Made by a program: the position numbers and the translations under genes. A DNA stretch of 64,000 bases from Sclerurus mexicanus (lineage: Eukaryota > Chordata > Aves > Passeriformes > Furnariidae): assembly GCA_013396755.1 (NCBI GenBank), contig VWZF01002410.1, forward strand, positions 1,187,770 to 1,251,769, written 5' to 3'. The notes below the pieces were generated by a model that saw only the letters and a program-made list of their open reading frames with translations, had not been told where the DNA came from and did no database searches. Below, one piece after another: positions 27,248 through 39,119 of the stretch (the stretch's first letter is position 1; each line of letters starts with the position of its first letter).

Positions 27248-27993
27248 CATCAAAATTTAGGTTATATATTTGTTGTTAGCGAGAGTTGCATTACTATTAT
27301 TGTTAATTTTAGTTCTGTTTATTACCTTGAGGGTTATATATTGTAAAATAATTTTGTTGTCACTAGTTAATGTTAATTAGTTGTTTTAATAGCCTATATA
27401 CCTATTTGTTATCTTTTGGTAGGTTTACTTTTTTAACTATCAGTAACTTAATAACTGAGAATATTTTACATTACTGTTGCATACTCAAAATTACAGAGTT
27501 ATTATTAGTGTTACCTGTTTAACGTTTAGTCATCCTTTGAGTCCTGCGACATATTTCCTTAATAATCATCAGCCATCAAGTCTGATAGTCTCAAAAGAAT
27601 ATCAGCCCTCTAAACTGCCTTCAAGGGCGGTGATATTTAGCACTGAAAATTACAAATAAAGTTTTTGAAGTTGAGTACCAACAACTGGGCAGTGACACTG
27701 ATGATTTGTTTATCAAGACAAATTGTTATATACTACGAAAAATGCAGTCAACGCACTCTTCTGAGTGAAAACAAATAGGTGAATCTATGCAATGCTTACA
27801 TGTTGAATGGGATATTTAATGTGCGGGGAAACTCAAAGGTTGAAGAACTAGCATTTAGACAGTCTAACAGTGGTAAGTGGTAATCTTACCTCTTTAAACT
27901 CCATTACATTCTCACGAGAGACATGCTAATACAAACAAGTCAATCAGAGTTTGTGTTTAGCAAGATCAAGCTTAAAGGATAGTTTAAAATCCA

Positions 27994-27999
27994 TTTATT
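27994..27999 (-). terminator. Alternative distal poly(A) signal candidate, AATAAA
   Basis: A second canonical hexamer on the transcript strand lies about 290 bases beyond the first candidate. TG/T-rich sequence (ACTTGTTTGTATTAG) follows further downstream. It could give a longer UTR isoform. It may equally be a chance hexamer in A/T-rich DNA. Confidence 0.3.
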
Positions 28000-28254
28000 G
28001 TTCTAAAGCATTTTTTTCCATTAACATGTTATACATTAGTGGATACTAACCATGATTCATGTAACAGTTTAGTTTGTTAACTTTTAAATTATTTAACAAC
28101 CAGAAGTTATTAATACAACTTTTAAAGTCTTACACAAAAAATCTTAAAACAGGCTTGGGTTCATTTTTGTAATTTTTATATAAAAAACATTTTAGGCATC
28201 TCTTGAAAAAGAAATAAAGCAGGCATTTAAAGCTAGAAAACAAGTAATTCCAAA

Positions 28255-28970
28255 TTTAGTTTGTTACAAAAGGTTTCAGCTTTATTGACAAATTATGGCA
28301 AACATATTTGACAAAATTAAGGTTTCCTATTTAGAGAAGCTTACACATGGAACTTTAAGTGATTTTTTTTTAACAAATACAGGTTAAAACACTGAACAAC
28401 TTCAGTTAGCTACATACATACAGTAGCTGCTTGTTTCCAACCCCATTAAAACAGCATTTAAAATTAAATTTACAAACTTAATATCGAACATCTTAATCTA
28501 AACTAACATATATTAAAAAGACAGATTAAACATCTTATCTACAGCTTGATTATTGTCTGGTTCAAAAAAAAAAAGGAAAGGAAGAAAATAATCATATTAC
28601 AGTCTTTTAGCAACCCTAAACAGAAACTCAGCCTTAGCTAGTATGTAGAGAGACTCAAGATCTGTAACAGCATCATGCTTTCTAAGTTACACACAGCAAT
28701 GAATACAACCAATAGAACATCATCTTTGAATAGTTTATAGACAATGTTTGCCAAAGGTTTTTCGTCTCTGTTTTAAGTCCGTCTTATAAAATAATACTAA
28801 TGCCAATGTCACGCCAATGTTATAGGAAATACAAGTAGTACATAGGATAATAATGAGCAGTAATCCCTAGGATAGAAAAGAAATGGACTATTACTTGTCT
28901 TGTTGCTGTTTATGTGGAGACCACAGGCTATTAATTGTCTTTCAGATGAGGTCACAGATGAGGAGGACCT
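28255..28970 (-). other. KHDRBS2: KHDRBS2 3' untranslated region (predicted extent)
   Basis: This sequence follows the stop codon on the minus strand without a recognisable splice donor that would demand another exon. It is A/T-rich and contains a T-run on the transcript strand (complement of the A-run near 28566-28575) and several TTAAA-type sites. STAR proteins are known to bind UAAA-like motifs, so self-binding is conceivable but unproven. The lower limit is inferred from the poly(A) signal at 28281-28286 with cleavage expected 10-30 bases further down. If the weaker second signal is used, the UTR extends to about 27970. Confidence 0.6.
28281..28286 (-). terminator. Candidate KHDRBS2 poly(A) signal, AATAAA
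   Basis: The plus strand reads TTTATT, so the transcript strand carries a canonical AATAAA about 685 bases after the stop codon. T-rich sequence with short GT elements follows on the transcript strand within about 40 bases, as expected for a downstream processing element. It is the first canonical hexamer after the stop that I found. RNA 3'-end data would settle its use. Confidence 0.5.
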
Positions 28971-29068
28971 TCAATATCTACCATAGGGGTGTTCCCTGTA
29001 ACCCCCTCTGGCTGACCTTGGAGGTGGTGCCTTTAGGCTGGAACGGGTTGTGGCCCATTCTTCTTGTG
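28971..29068 (-). CDS. KHDRBS2: KHDRBS2 terminal coding exon with stop codon (probably exon 9)
   Basis: The last coding exon begins with CA, completing the G|CA alanine codon of the exon at 43102-43160. It then reads 31 codons, from QEEWATTRSSLKAPPP to ARGGYREHPYGRY, followed by TGA at 28971-28973. The acceptor is very strong: a long pyrimidine run with eight T's before AG at 29069-29070. The RSSLKAPPP and YREHPYGRY elements identify the KHDRBS family. EEWATTRSSLKAPPPRSA distinguishes KHDRBS2 from KHDRBS3. In the family this basic tail acts as a nuclear localisation signal, and the proline stretch is an SH3-ligand type sequence; both are family knowledge, not seen directly. The CDS part is 98 bases. 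Confidence 0.97.
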
Positions 29069-30368
29069 CTAAAAAAAAGAAGAGAAAAACAAATTTTGTA
29101 AATATCTAAAACTGAAAGAACAAAGGGATGCCACTGCTAATGGCTGTCAAAATTCTTGAGATTTTTGGCTGAAACCTTTGGAAAAACAAAATGACGATGG
29201 TGTTATCATCCACTTCTTTACCCTCCCACAAAAATCTTAACAGAAAACTAACCTACTTCTCTACACAGGCAATCTGTCTATCTCAGGAAGAAAAAAAAAA
29301 GCCTTACACCTTCACTTTCAGCAGAGAATGAATAACTACTGTGATGCTGGTACAGTCAGCTCTGGAAAAATTACTGCGTTAGTCTGCCAGTTCAGAATTT
29401 ATTTGATGTTTTGAGTTTCTAGCATTTAAGTTAAAGCACAAATTTGAATAGTATTTAATGCCGTTGGTATGGTAACAAGAGTAGAAGTTGAATCATGAAA
29501 AGATAAGAGAAATATGTTTGACTTTTTTACTTCCATTTGAGATGAAAAGAAAGAAAATAATAGAAGAAAAATAATGTGTAGATGTGAACCTACTACATTA
29601 AGCAAAGAGAGATTTTATTTTGCATTATCTTTAGAATACTTCAAATTTTGTGAATGAAATATGCTCAGAAACACCAAGATAAAAATTGTAAGTCTGGTTC
29701 AGTTTTCACAAAGCTTCTGCAAATCTTCTACCTGTCTTCGATAAGGTATTTTGAAAGTTAACCCTTCCAAAGGAGCAATCAGTTGTGGTCCAGCAGTTGA
29801 ATTCTCTCCTAAATCAGCCACTGGATTATCAAATGATTTCTGGTTTTGTCTTCTATTGATTTCAACTGATCATACAGAGTGATTAAAATGGAAATGCAGA
29901 AACCATAGCTTATCATCTATCTTACATCACATCATAGTGCAACATTCCTGGTATCTTGCTTTTCCTAATTACTGCTGATTTCTGTGGCCACTAAGAAAAT
30001 AATTAGCTGGCACTGACAAAAATACTAAATGAGTAAAACAGGTATCAAAGATTCCTTTTGTAAAAAGATAATGCTATGTGAAAAACAGAAAAATGGAAAT
30101 ATAAAAAGCCTGTTAAAATCGTGAAAGATATTTCTTCTCTGCAAGATTTCTTCTTGCAACTGCATTTCATTATCTTGTTGCCTTGGGGTATGAGGGGAAA
30201 GCTTGGGGTGTGAGTGGAATAGAAGATATACAGCTTAAAATGAGGCTCAGGCTAGCATGCATTAAGAGTGGACATCTCTGGAGAAGATTTGGTAGCAGCT
30301 GATCTTGCTATGGAACAAGAAACATTCCTGTTGTGATTTTTTTGGTGTATTCCATTTTCTTTTTCTTA

Positions 30369-30383
30369 TTTTTTTTTTTTTTT
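30369..30383. repeat. T-run (poly-T)
   Basis: Fifteen consecutive T's followed by AG on the plus strand, resembling a splice acceptor. No plus-strand exon follows convincingly. Confidence 0.6.
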
Positions 30384-33204
30384 AGCTCTTCGGGATGTTC
30401 TCTTGTTGAATATCAGGGAGTTTATGGTCACATGAAACTAAAGTTTACTGTGGTAAGCTATTGCCTATAGGGTTGAAGAAGTGGCAGCCAATAAGATATA
30501 GTTTTACATCCTCAGGTCTCTCATTCCTAGAGGGAATCAGTTTCCATATAGTGAATTTAAAAATCCTGCCTCTGCAGTATGTTTCATTACACCCTTTAAA
30601 AATGGCATTTTGCTGTAAATTTGCTGCAGCTTCAATTACCCTTTGCTGAAGTGTCACTGCATTTGCAGGGAGGCCTGGGGGAGAAGTGAGATTTCTATGG
30701 AAAAGGAGAAGCTTTATTTATACAAATAAAAATGACTGAAGTAGTAAAAATTCTCACTAAATGTACAACACAAAGGCAAACCAACTTCTTGTTCCCTTTT
30801 AGTTCCCTCACTGTCATGCTGACTGAAACACCTTCATACAAAGGTGAAATGTACAGTATTTTTGGCAGCACTCATACAGTAAAAAATTACTTTATATTAC
30901 CAACTGGAGGAAGTTGTTTTTCCTTGACTGTTCTTAAAGCAAATTACTGTTGTGGCTGCACCATCTCTTGACACAGTACAAAAACAGAACTGCAATTTGT
31001 GGTCCAAGTCTTATTTTCAGTAACATGGTGGACTTGCTTGATTTCAAACTTTAACACCATCATCGACATCATGGTTGACAGCTAACAGCTACTCTTGATA
31101 TTGCACAATAGACCCCACTGTATTTAGCAGGTGAATCCATAGCCAAAATGGTTAGAATTTTTGGGATTACAGCTTTCACATGGGAAAACACTGGCATCTA
31201 CCACTCATACAGCAGTAAATGATTATATATTTATTGTGGAGAAAGCAAGATGATAGGCAGCAGCACCATCAGGAGCCTCTGAACCACATTATGCCAATAA
31301 ATTACATGACGTGGCCACACCAAAGAAGAAATCAGTTTACTAGTGGGTTTTTTCCTATGGGGATTTTTAATGAACAACAATATATCTGCATGCGACTAAT
31401 TAAAGGTTCCTTGATGTGCAAAGCTGCTCTTTCATGTCTCTGTTTCAGAAGTCCAATGTAACCTTTTTTCTTTCAGCGGTGAGGGAAGAAAGGGGGCTCC
31501 TAAGAAAATGGAAATCTCTTATCTTCAGGAACAGCCTTAAAAGACTGGTGCTGTACAGACTCCCTCAGTAACTCACTGGATGGCAGTGAAGGGGTGAAAG
31601 AGTGATTACCAGGCTCAGTTTCACTGCATTTGAGAACAGGAGAACAGTGGAGCCTGGCCTTTCTCTGAAAGATGGTACCAAAAGGAGAAGGAAAGACAGC
31701 CTGGACATATTTCATCTTAGTGAAGTGACATGTTAATGAAGTTGAAACTGAGGGATTTCAGGTGAAGAGCAGGTAATAGGTGTAGCTTTGGAGATAGAAA
31801 GGTACTTGGGAGAACTGCCAGTGAGAACTGAAGAAATGTGCAGGGTGGTCATTGTGTTTTAACACTGATTCCTTTTCCTTCTTCTGATTCCTGTTAAAAG
31901 AAACCCTGTGCAGTCTTGACCTTTCCCTTCCCTCTGTGACGTCCAGACCTCCATCCAGTCCTTCTGCTCTAGCAGGCTCCCCTCATGCCCTGTCCTTTTC
32001 ACTCCTGACTGTCCCCAGAGCTATCAGGTGTCAAGACTGTGATTGAAAAGAAAACCACACAGGCAGCTTAATAACCGAGGGCAGAGGTTCCAGCTTTTTC
32101 AGGAATGTGGTGTTATTGCCAACTTTGCCATTCTTACTTAAGGAGAAATACTGTATGTTTTGCTTTCAGAAATAAAAGTATAAGTTATAGCAGCATGATG
32201 GAAACCTAACAGAGTTTACAGGTGAGTATGCTTGGGCATGAGGATTGCCGTGGGTATGGTAACAAGTGTTGTAGCTACTTTAATAAAAAATGTGAAGACA
32301 TGGTCAAAGCCCTTTTAATTACACTGCATACTTCTTTCAGTTTGCTGTATGTTCCCTGTCAATTGGTATTTGAAGCTCACCTTTGGGATATCAAATTAAT
32401 TCTTATTATCACAGGCAATCAGCACTCTTGGTTTTGAATTATAGGTTAATATTTTGGCACTGCTTTTTATGGTTCAGATTGACTCTTATTTACTCTACTG
32501 TGTTCACTGAGTTATATAAATGCTTTCAGTATCTATTACAGACTATTGATATATTAGCTGAGGCTACCTTTGAAGATTATTGTTTGATCAATTGCTAGGA
32601 GACTCAGTAGTTCTGATCTAATATTTAAATACAGAATTTTAGTCAGATCTTTTTCTTACTAGAGAGCCAGAATGAAAAAAGGCTATATATTTTTTAACCT
32701 GAGAAATTCCTTTGAATATGGGATCTAAATGGTAACATTTATAGCACAGAGAGAGGTACATATGAAGTTGTTTCTGTCTTCCTATTATACATATGGATTA
32801 TTGAAAGTACAGACAAACTCAGTGGCCCATCCCTATGGCTATCATCACATGCTTTAAAAGTCTTCAAGTACAAGATTTGAGAAAAGCACATATTCACTTT
32901 TTTCCCCCCACTCTTCAGTCAGCATTCTGCAACCTTGACATGGAATTTTCCAGCATTGAATAAATCTCTTTCACAAATGCAAAAAGGGAAACAATGCAAT
33001 ATTTAAAAGGTAGATCACATTAATGGATGCTTTAAAATATATATATTAACAGCATGTGATTTATATATGAGTTACTAATAATTTTGTATTTATATTCATT
33101 GCTTAGTCCCTGTAATAATAACATCTGAGTATTGCCCACAATTATTGGGCACAATTTTATTAATCTTTGGTCAATTATTTTGGACAGGTGGGCAGGAAGA
33201 GATT

Positions 33205-33265
33205 AAAACTTGCTATTCTGTTTAGATATATGTATATATGATATTGCTATATATGATATAGCAAG
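33205..33265. repeat. AT-rich simple sequence with 9-bp hairpin
   Basis: Runs of TATATG/ATATGATAT include the inverted repeat TTGCTATAT (33244-33252) and ATATAGCAA (33256-33264) around the loop ATG. Confidence 0.6.
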
Positions 33266-34081
33266 TAGTATAATGGTTTAATTTCATTTTTCACTTAGCT
33301 TTCAGTGTTTTAGAAACGAAGTTGCTTTTAAATCAGAATTTTAATTTCAGAATACAGTATTTTTCTCTTCTATGAGGAAAAACCTCAACCCTTTTTGCAA
33401 GGTCATTTATACTGCATGCATGTGGAGAGACACTGCACTCGAGATAGAGCAGAAGTGGAGTTCAGGAATTGTTATTACTAGCTCTCTCCTTGTTTGCTCA
33501 GTGACCTTGGATAATTGTTCAATATTTTGTGGTATGGCTTCTTCACTGGTAGAATGAGACAGGAATACCTACCTCCCTGGGGTGTTCTGAGATGCAGTTA
33601 ATTGCCTGAGCAGTAAGAGAAAAGTGATATAGATGTGCTGAACAGAAGACCCAATAGAAACCAGACATATTGCTTTAAAATGAGAACACTGAAAATTAGA
33701 ATGCTTTTCTTTGGACAATTCAATTTGAGCTGTATTTCTAGTAAGCATCCAAACTTCTCCCTCCATGAAAAGATGGATGGAGACAAAGTACTAAGCAATG
33801 GTTGGAAAATTTGCCCTATGCAAGGTAATGACTGAAGCTCAACTAACATTGACAAAGCCAGTATTTCACCCCATAAATTCACACAGAAAAGACAGTAGCA
33901 GTTTCCTTGTGTCATAATTGGACAAGTATGTATTATTTTAGACAAAAAATCAAGAACGGATTTTTGTCTTTTTTCTTTTTTTAAGGAGAGCATCTACTTA
34001 TTTTTTTCACTCTTCTGGTCTCTTTTTGCTTATCTGCAAAGCTGGCAAAACACACAGGATTTTCTGACTTGACACCTATGA

Positions 34082-34161
34082 ATTTTATAATTTTGTGAGA
34101 ACAGCTGAAGTGACTACCTTGCATTTTATAATTTTGTGAGAACAGCTGAAGTGACTACCTT
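34082..34161. repeat. Two-copy tandem duplication, 41-base period
   Basis: The 39-base segment beginning ATTTTATAATTTTGTGAG at 34082-34120 recurs exactly at 34123-34161, separated by GC. Identity between the copies suggests a recent duplication. Confidence 0.92.
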
Positions 34162-36242
34162 CCAAATCACAAATTATACCTTTCTTATTTGAAATGTGGA
34201 ATCTTCAGAAGACAAAAAGTGTTTACAAAACACAGGCTCCAAATCATTATGCTTACTAACACCATGCTTAAAAATATATATATACATAGCTATAGAACTT
34301 AAAACCTAGAAATTAATGGAAAACCTTGCTGTTTAGTAGTCTAGTTTGTGAACATGGCTGTAGCCATTAAAAAACACGTGAACTACTGCCCCTATGCTTG
34401 ACAGTACCTTTTCTTCAGGAGGGCTAACAAATTAAACTGCATAACTACTCCAAATCTACTTTAGTATTGTGAGCTTCCCTGGCTTAAACAGGTAGCGAAA
34501 AATCACAGAAATCCTCCAGCTGAGGAGCTGCACTGGAGCAGATGAGAAGAGCTGGTGCACGCCCCTCTGCCAGCCCTCCCTGCAAGTTGAGTAATGAAAG
34601 CACAAGCTGCAATAATGACCCCAGGGAACATGATTTCTTGGAAGACTTCAGCCACTTTTGCAGTGAACACCTGCCACAGACAGGAAAGGAGCAGCATTAG
34701 AGTACACTGGCAACTTGTTTGCGAAACTGCAATGCAGGGAAGAAACAGACTATTATCAGTGTTGCTGTGAGGCAAGTGTGAATGTGACACTGCCTCTTAT
34801 TTTCAGTAAAAGTTAATTTTCTATTACTTAATGGTCATACAACATTAAATGTGCAGTGATATACTGCATCTGGAATTAAAGAGATGCACTTCAGTATTAC
34901 AGGACTTTTGTCTTAGATTCTCCAACTCTACAGTTCCCATGGTGCAAGGCAGGGAAATTACCATTTGAAATATTACATAGGAAAGTTTTGCATGATTTAC
35001 TTATTCTTATTCTGTCATAGAAATAGTGTTATAATTCAGGAGTAATAGAGGAAGCATAACAAGTCACTATAAATTAAAACCAATCTCTTTTCTCATGCTA
35101 CATGTGGGTTTTTTTTTTTTAGTGTTGTAGCATAATAACTGAACTACAAAAGTTTTAGGATATACAGACAGTTAAAAGAATGTGATGGGTTTAAACAGGG
35201 AACTTTCTAAAGAATTATAACCTAATTAAAACACTGGTTTGCCAATACAGCAATAACTCTAGTATCATCCCCACATTAGTCATCATAGCTGAATTCAAAA
35301 TGTGCTCCTTTCCCTCAAACTTTCAAAATCATGTTCTTATGAAAATCATAAATCCCTTCTGAGGGAATGAATACTACTTGGGATACAGCTAAGGCGATTC
35401 CTCCAGTAAAAGAATTGATAAAATTTTGCAGAAAATCAAGAAAATGATTTCGACATTTCATTCTGTCCCACAGTAGGAACAGGATTGCTGCTATCAAGTA
35501 AGTACAGGAATGACTGAAATAGAAGATTAAAGGAGGGCAATTTATTTGGTATATCTTCTGTCCACATGCAGTAGAAATCTTCAGTGCCTCCTGTTTCCAA
35601 TGAAAGAAAAAATAGAGTGCTGTACAGAAAGACTTGGGAGCACTTCTGAGTTCCCAGGGCTGGGAGTACATCTGTCTCATGCCCAAAAAGAGACCGGATG
35701 CCGCTGCCACCCCAAAATAAAGGCGGTCATGCAGGAGCATGGCACACTCTGCAGAACCATGGCACACGTGGCAAGGTTGCCAGCTGGGACTGCTTGGGGG
35801 CATCAGGACACAGGTGCTATATCAATATTACATTAATACAAATAGGAATGATCTGCAGAGTGAAACAACTGATGCTGAGGACTGGTGTTGTTCACACTAT
35901 ATGGCTCCTAGAGATTTTTTTTCATTTCAGACTGGCCCCAGTTTGAGCCTCAGAAAGGCTCAATTCTTACAAACAGTTGGGATTGCGTATTTTGCTTTAC
36001 GTTTGAACCAAAAGTCATGTACTTCGAAACCACTCGATGCAGAAAGAAGAGCAATACAAAGGGGAAATCTGTTTCTAAAGAGCATTCCTGCTCCTACGCT
36101 AGTGTAGAAGCACCCAGCATTCACTAAACAGCTGGCCAGGTGCATGCTCTGTTGAGACACTGCAGAAAAACTCCACCACAATGGCACAATCCGTGTCCTG
36201 TTGCTTCTGATATGCATAATTAATAATATGATGGATTAGAAA

Positions 36243-37258
36243 AAGGCTGGATGGTCACATCCAGAGGGTAGTGGTCAATGGCTGGACATCAGTAAAAACT
36301 GGTGTCCCTCAGGGGTTTGTACTGGGACCAGTGTTATTTTGCATGTTTATTCATGACACGGACAAAGGGTTTGAGTGCACTCAGCCGGTTTGCAGATGAC
36401 ACCAAGCTGAGGGGTGCAGTCCACACACCTGAAGGACTGGATGTCATCCAGAGGGACGTGGACAAGCTTGAGAAGTGGGTCCATCGGAATCCAATGAGGC
36501 TTAACAAGACCAAGTGCAAGGTGCTGCACCCACATCAGGACAACACATCAGGCCAGGGGATGAACAGCTCAGGAACAGCCCTGCTGAGAAGGACTTTGGG
36601 TGCTGTAGAGGAGAGGCTGGACATGAGGCAGCAATGTCAACCTGCAACCCTGAAAGCCAATAGTATCCTGGGCTGCATCAAAACTAGCGTGATTAGCAGG
36701 TCAAAGGAAGTGATTCTGCCCCTCTGCTCTGCTTTGGTGAGACCCTGCCGGCAGTGGTATGTCCAGTTCTGGGGTCCCCAGCATGGGAAGGAGACCAACT
36801 TGTTGGAGTGAGTCCAGAGGAGAGTCAGCAAATTGATTACAAGGATGGAGCACCTCTGCTACAAGGAAAGGCTAGGAGAATTGGGATTATTCAGCCTGGA
36901 AAAGAGAAGGTTTTGGGGTGACCTGATTGTGGCCTTCCAGTACCTGAAGGAAGCCTACAAGAAAGATGGAGAGAGACTTTTAACAAGAGTGACAGGACAA
37001 GGGTAAGTGGCTTCAAACTAAAAGAGAGTAGGTTTATACTAGGTATCAAGAAAAAATTCTTTATTGTGAGGTTGTTGAGGCACTGGAACAGGCTGTCCAG
37101 AGAAATTTGGAATTCCCCGTCTCTGGGAATGTTCAAGGCCAGGTTGAATGGAGCTCTGAGCAAACTGGTCTAGTGAAAGATGTACCCTTCCATGGCAAGG
37201 AGGTTGGAACTAGATGATCTTTAAGTCCCCTCCTACCTAAAGCATTCTGTGATTCATT
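36243..37258 (+). mobile_element. CR1 LINE fragment with 3' part of reverse transcriptase, antisense to KHDRBS2
   Basis: About 1 kb of CR1 in plus orientation, inside the last KHDRBS2 intron. The 5' part encodes the reverse-transcriptase segment SVKTGVPQGFVLGPVLF (about 36289-36340). It is followed, in a different frame, by the catalytic-box segment FADDTKL (from 36389) and HTPEGLDVIQRDVDKLEKWV. The frame change near 36380 (about two bases lost relative to CR1 proteins I know) and later stops show that it is dead. The longest remaining open stretch is 36302-36811. The 3' UTR runs to the characteristic CATTCTGTGATTC end at about 37258. The 5' end is truncated, as usual for LINE insertions. Confidence 0.93.
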
Positions 37259-39096
37259 GTATGATGATCCTAAGACCCAGGCAACAAAGAAAGTTTTCTT
37301 TGGCACGTTGCACTGATATTTTCTAACAGACACCAAATGAACAATCAGTGTATATTACCAATCCTTTGTTAATTAGCGTTAGTAAAGATCTTGTCTGTAA
37401 TCAGAAGCCACGTGAAGTCAAACGCTGTAATCAGGAGAATCAGACCTATGTCTCTTACATCTGCAGATCAGTCACTGAGTTATTTGAGCACTTGTCTTTC
37501 AACATTTGAACATTTAAATGGGACTAGGCTAGAAAAAAAATAGGGTAAGAAACCCTTAGCATGCTGAGCATAATGAATGTTAGGACCAATGACCTACAAT
37601 AACAAAGTTATTAAAAATGAGGAAGGAACTTGGACTTGATAGATAAAAACCCCCAAACATATCTTCACCTGCAGAGCAATTGCTAAGAAGTTACTTGAGT
37701 TTCTCCATGAAACGAGAGGGCTTATGTCTTTTTATGAAGTATGAGAATTTATGTCTCCTAAGGTAACATCTCTTCCATTAACCTATTTATCAGAATTTCT
37801 GAAGTTTAAACCCTCCACACATGCTTTCCTCCCCAAATTTCATCATTATATACTTAGTTTTACTTGTTCAGCAGAAAGTATTGTTATGGCAAAAACCCTC
37901 TTAATTTACTAGATGATACACTTTTAAGGACAAACACAGAATGAAGAAAATAAACAATATAATAAAAAAGTAATGGAATATTGCTGTACACTTTTACTCT
38001 TTAGCGCTATAAAGGCCTATAAAGAATTTGTTTTTGAAGTACTATCTCTGTAGAGCATTATTTAGTAAACTAATTTCATCATAATTGTAAAGCTCTCATA
38101 TAGAGTAACTAGCAGGGAATAATTTGTGAAATAGTCGTTTAAATTGTTGTGGCAGCATTTTACAACTTAAATGATGTCTTACATTAAAAGCAATTATACT
38201 AAACAGTGACACTCTCCAATTTTAATTAAAGATGGAATTATCCTATAGCCAATACCCAGTTGTCTACAAGCACTTAATGTTAAACTGAGTAGAATATGCA
38301 CCACAAAACATAGTCACTAGCAAAAATCTGAACAGTCGAAAATTTTTGGTGAGACAGAAAATATTTAAACAATGTCTCCTTGATGCAATGGCAGCACATG
38401 CAGTAAACAACCTTGCAGGCTTCTCCTGAAAAGCAGCAGGAATGTGAGTGGAGTTTGTTTATGTCTTCCCTCTTTGTGTAGGTGGCAAGCTACAGATTAA
38501 CCTTCCTAACTCTTGCCTAAGGCCTTTGGCAGATGGTGTTATTCTAATTTAATTGTGGTGGTTTAGGAGGTTACAGACTTTAACCCTATCCTTTCACTTT
38601 CTACCTAAGGTTTCTGCTTTTCTGGTAGTAGCAACGAGGTCTGTGTGTACTGGTCTCTCAGACACTGCAGTTCATGACCTGACATAGAAACATAATCGCC
38701 ATCATTTTCAGGTAATACACAAGGCAGGATATGCACCAGCCTGTGAACTAAAGCATCTGACAATAGGCACACTCTTATGGCTGTGACAGTCTCTGGAAGC
38801 AGGGGCAGGAGCCTCTTGAACCTTCTGTGGCAGCAACTGGCAGAGCTTACTGCTGGAATCCCCAGCCTTTGGAAAAACAAAGCCAGGAATAGTAGCTGAT
38901 AAACAAAGTCTTCAGTGCTCTGATCAGTGCAAGGGCGAAAAAGGGTTCAGATGAAACAACTGTGAGGCAGGTCAGATGTAATTAATACAGCTGCTAAGGT
39001 ATTGCATGTGCCTTGCTAGCAAGTCATACTCTCTCTGTTATCTTTCTAATGTGGCCTAACACAGCAAAACAGTTTATCAAGAATGCCGTTTCCTCT

Positions 39097-39119
39097 AAAA
39101 AACAAAACAAAACAAAACA
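39097..39119. repeat. (AAAAC)n simple repeat
   Basis: About four units of AAAAC/CAAAA in an A-rich stretch. Intronic. Confidence 0.85.

Larger units (their letters stand above)
21217..27993. other. Intergenic DNA next to the KHDRBS2 3' end
   Basis: A/T-rich sequence between the long LTR and the distal poly(A) candidate. Contents seen are the duplicated block with N at 25104-25331, T-runs and chance open frames up to 112 codons (21259-21597, minus). No gene, RNA or further mobile element was recognised. Confidence 0.6.
29069..36242 (-). other. KHDRBS2: KHDRBS2 last intron, 3' part
   Basis: Intronic DNA between the terminal exon and the CR1 fragment. I see no further exon. It holds T-runs (for example 30369-30383), A/T-rich simple sequence at 33205-33265 with a 9-bp inverted repeat, and a two-copy 41-base tandem duplication at 34082-34161. 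A 162-codon open frame on the minus strand (35315-35803) has no recognisable family and is treated as chance. A GC-richer patch at about 34500-34700 shows no repeat family that I recognise. Confidence 0.7.

Noticed and set aside
28883..29101. A 72-codon plus-strand open frame
   Set aside because: It is the antisense shadow of the KHDRBS2 terminal exon, whose minus-strand reading is unmistakable.
30360..30420. Poly-T followed by AG on the plus strand as a splice acceptor or retroposon tail
   Set aside because: No open exon with a donor follows on the plus strand, and no retroposed gene sequence is visible on the minus strand.
34500..34700. GC-richer patch beginning AATCACAGAAATCCTCC as a possible reversed CR1 3' end
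   Set aside because: The resemblance stops after a few bases; none of the internal CR1 landmarks found in the other three copies are present.
36302..36811. A 169-codon open frame, the longest in the window, as a possible novel protein
   Set aside because: It is the 3' portion of CR1 reverse transcriptase (FADDTKL box) running into CR1 3' sequence, with the upstream part in another frame.
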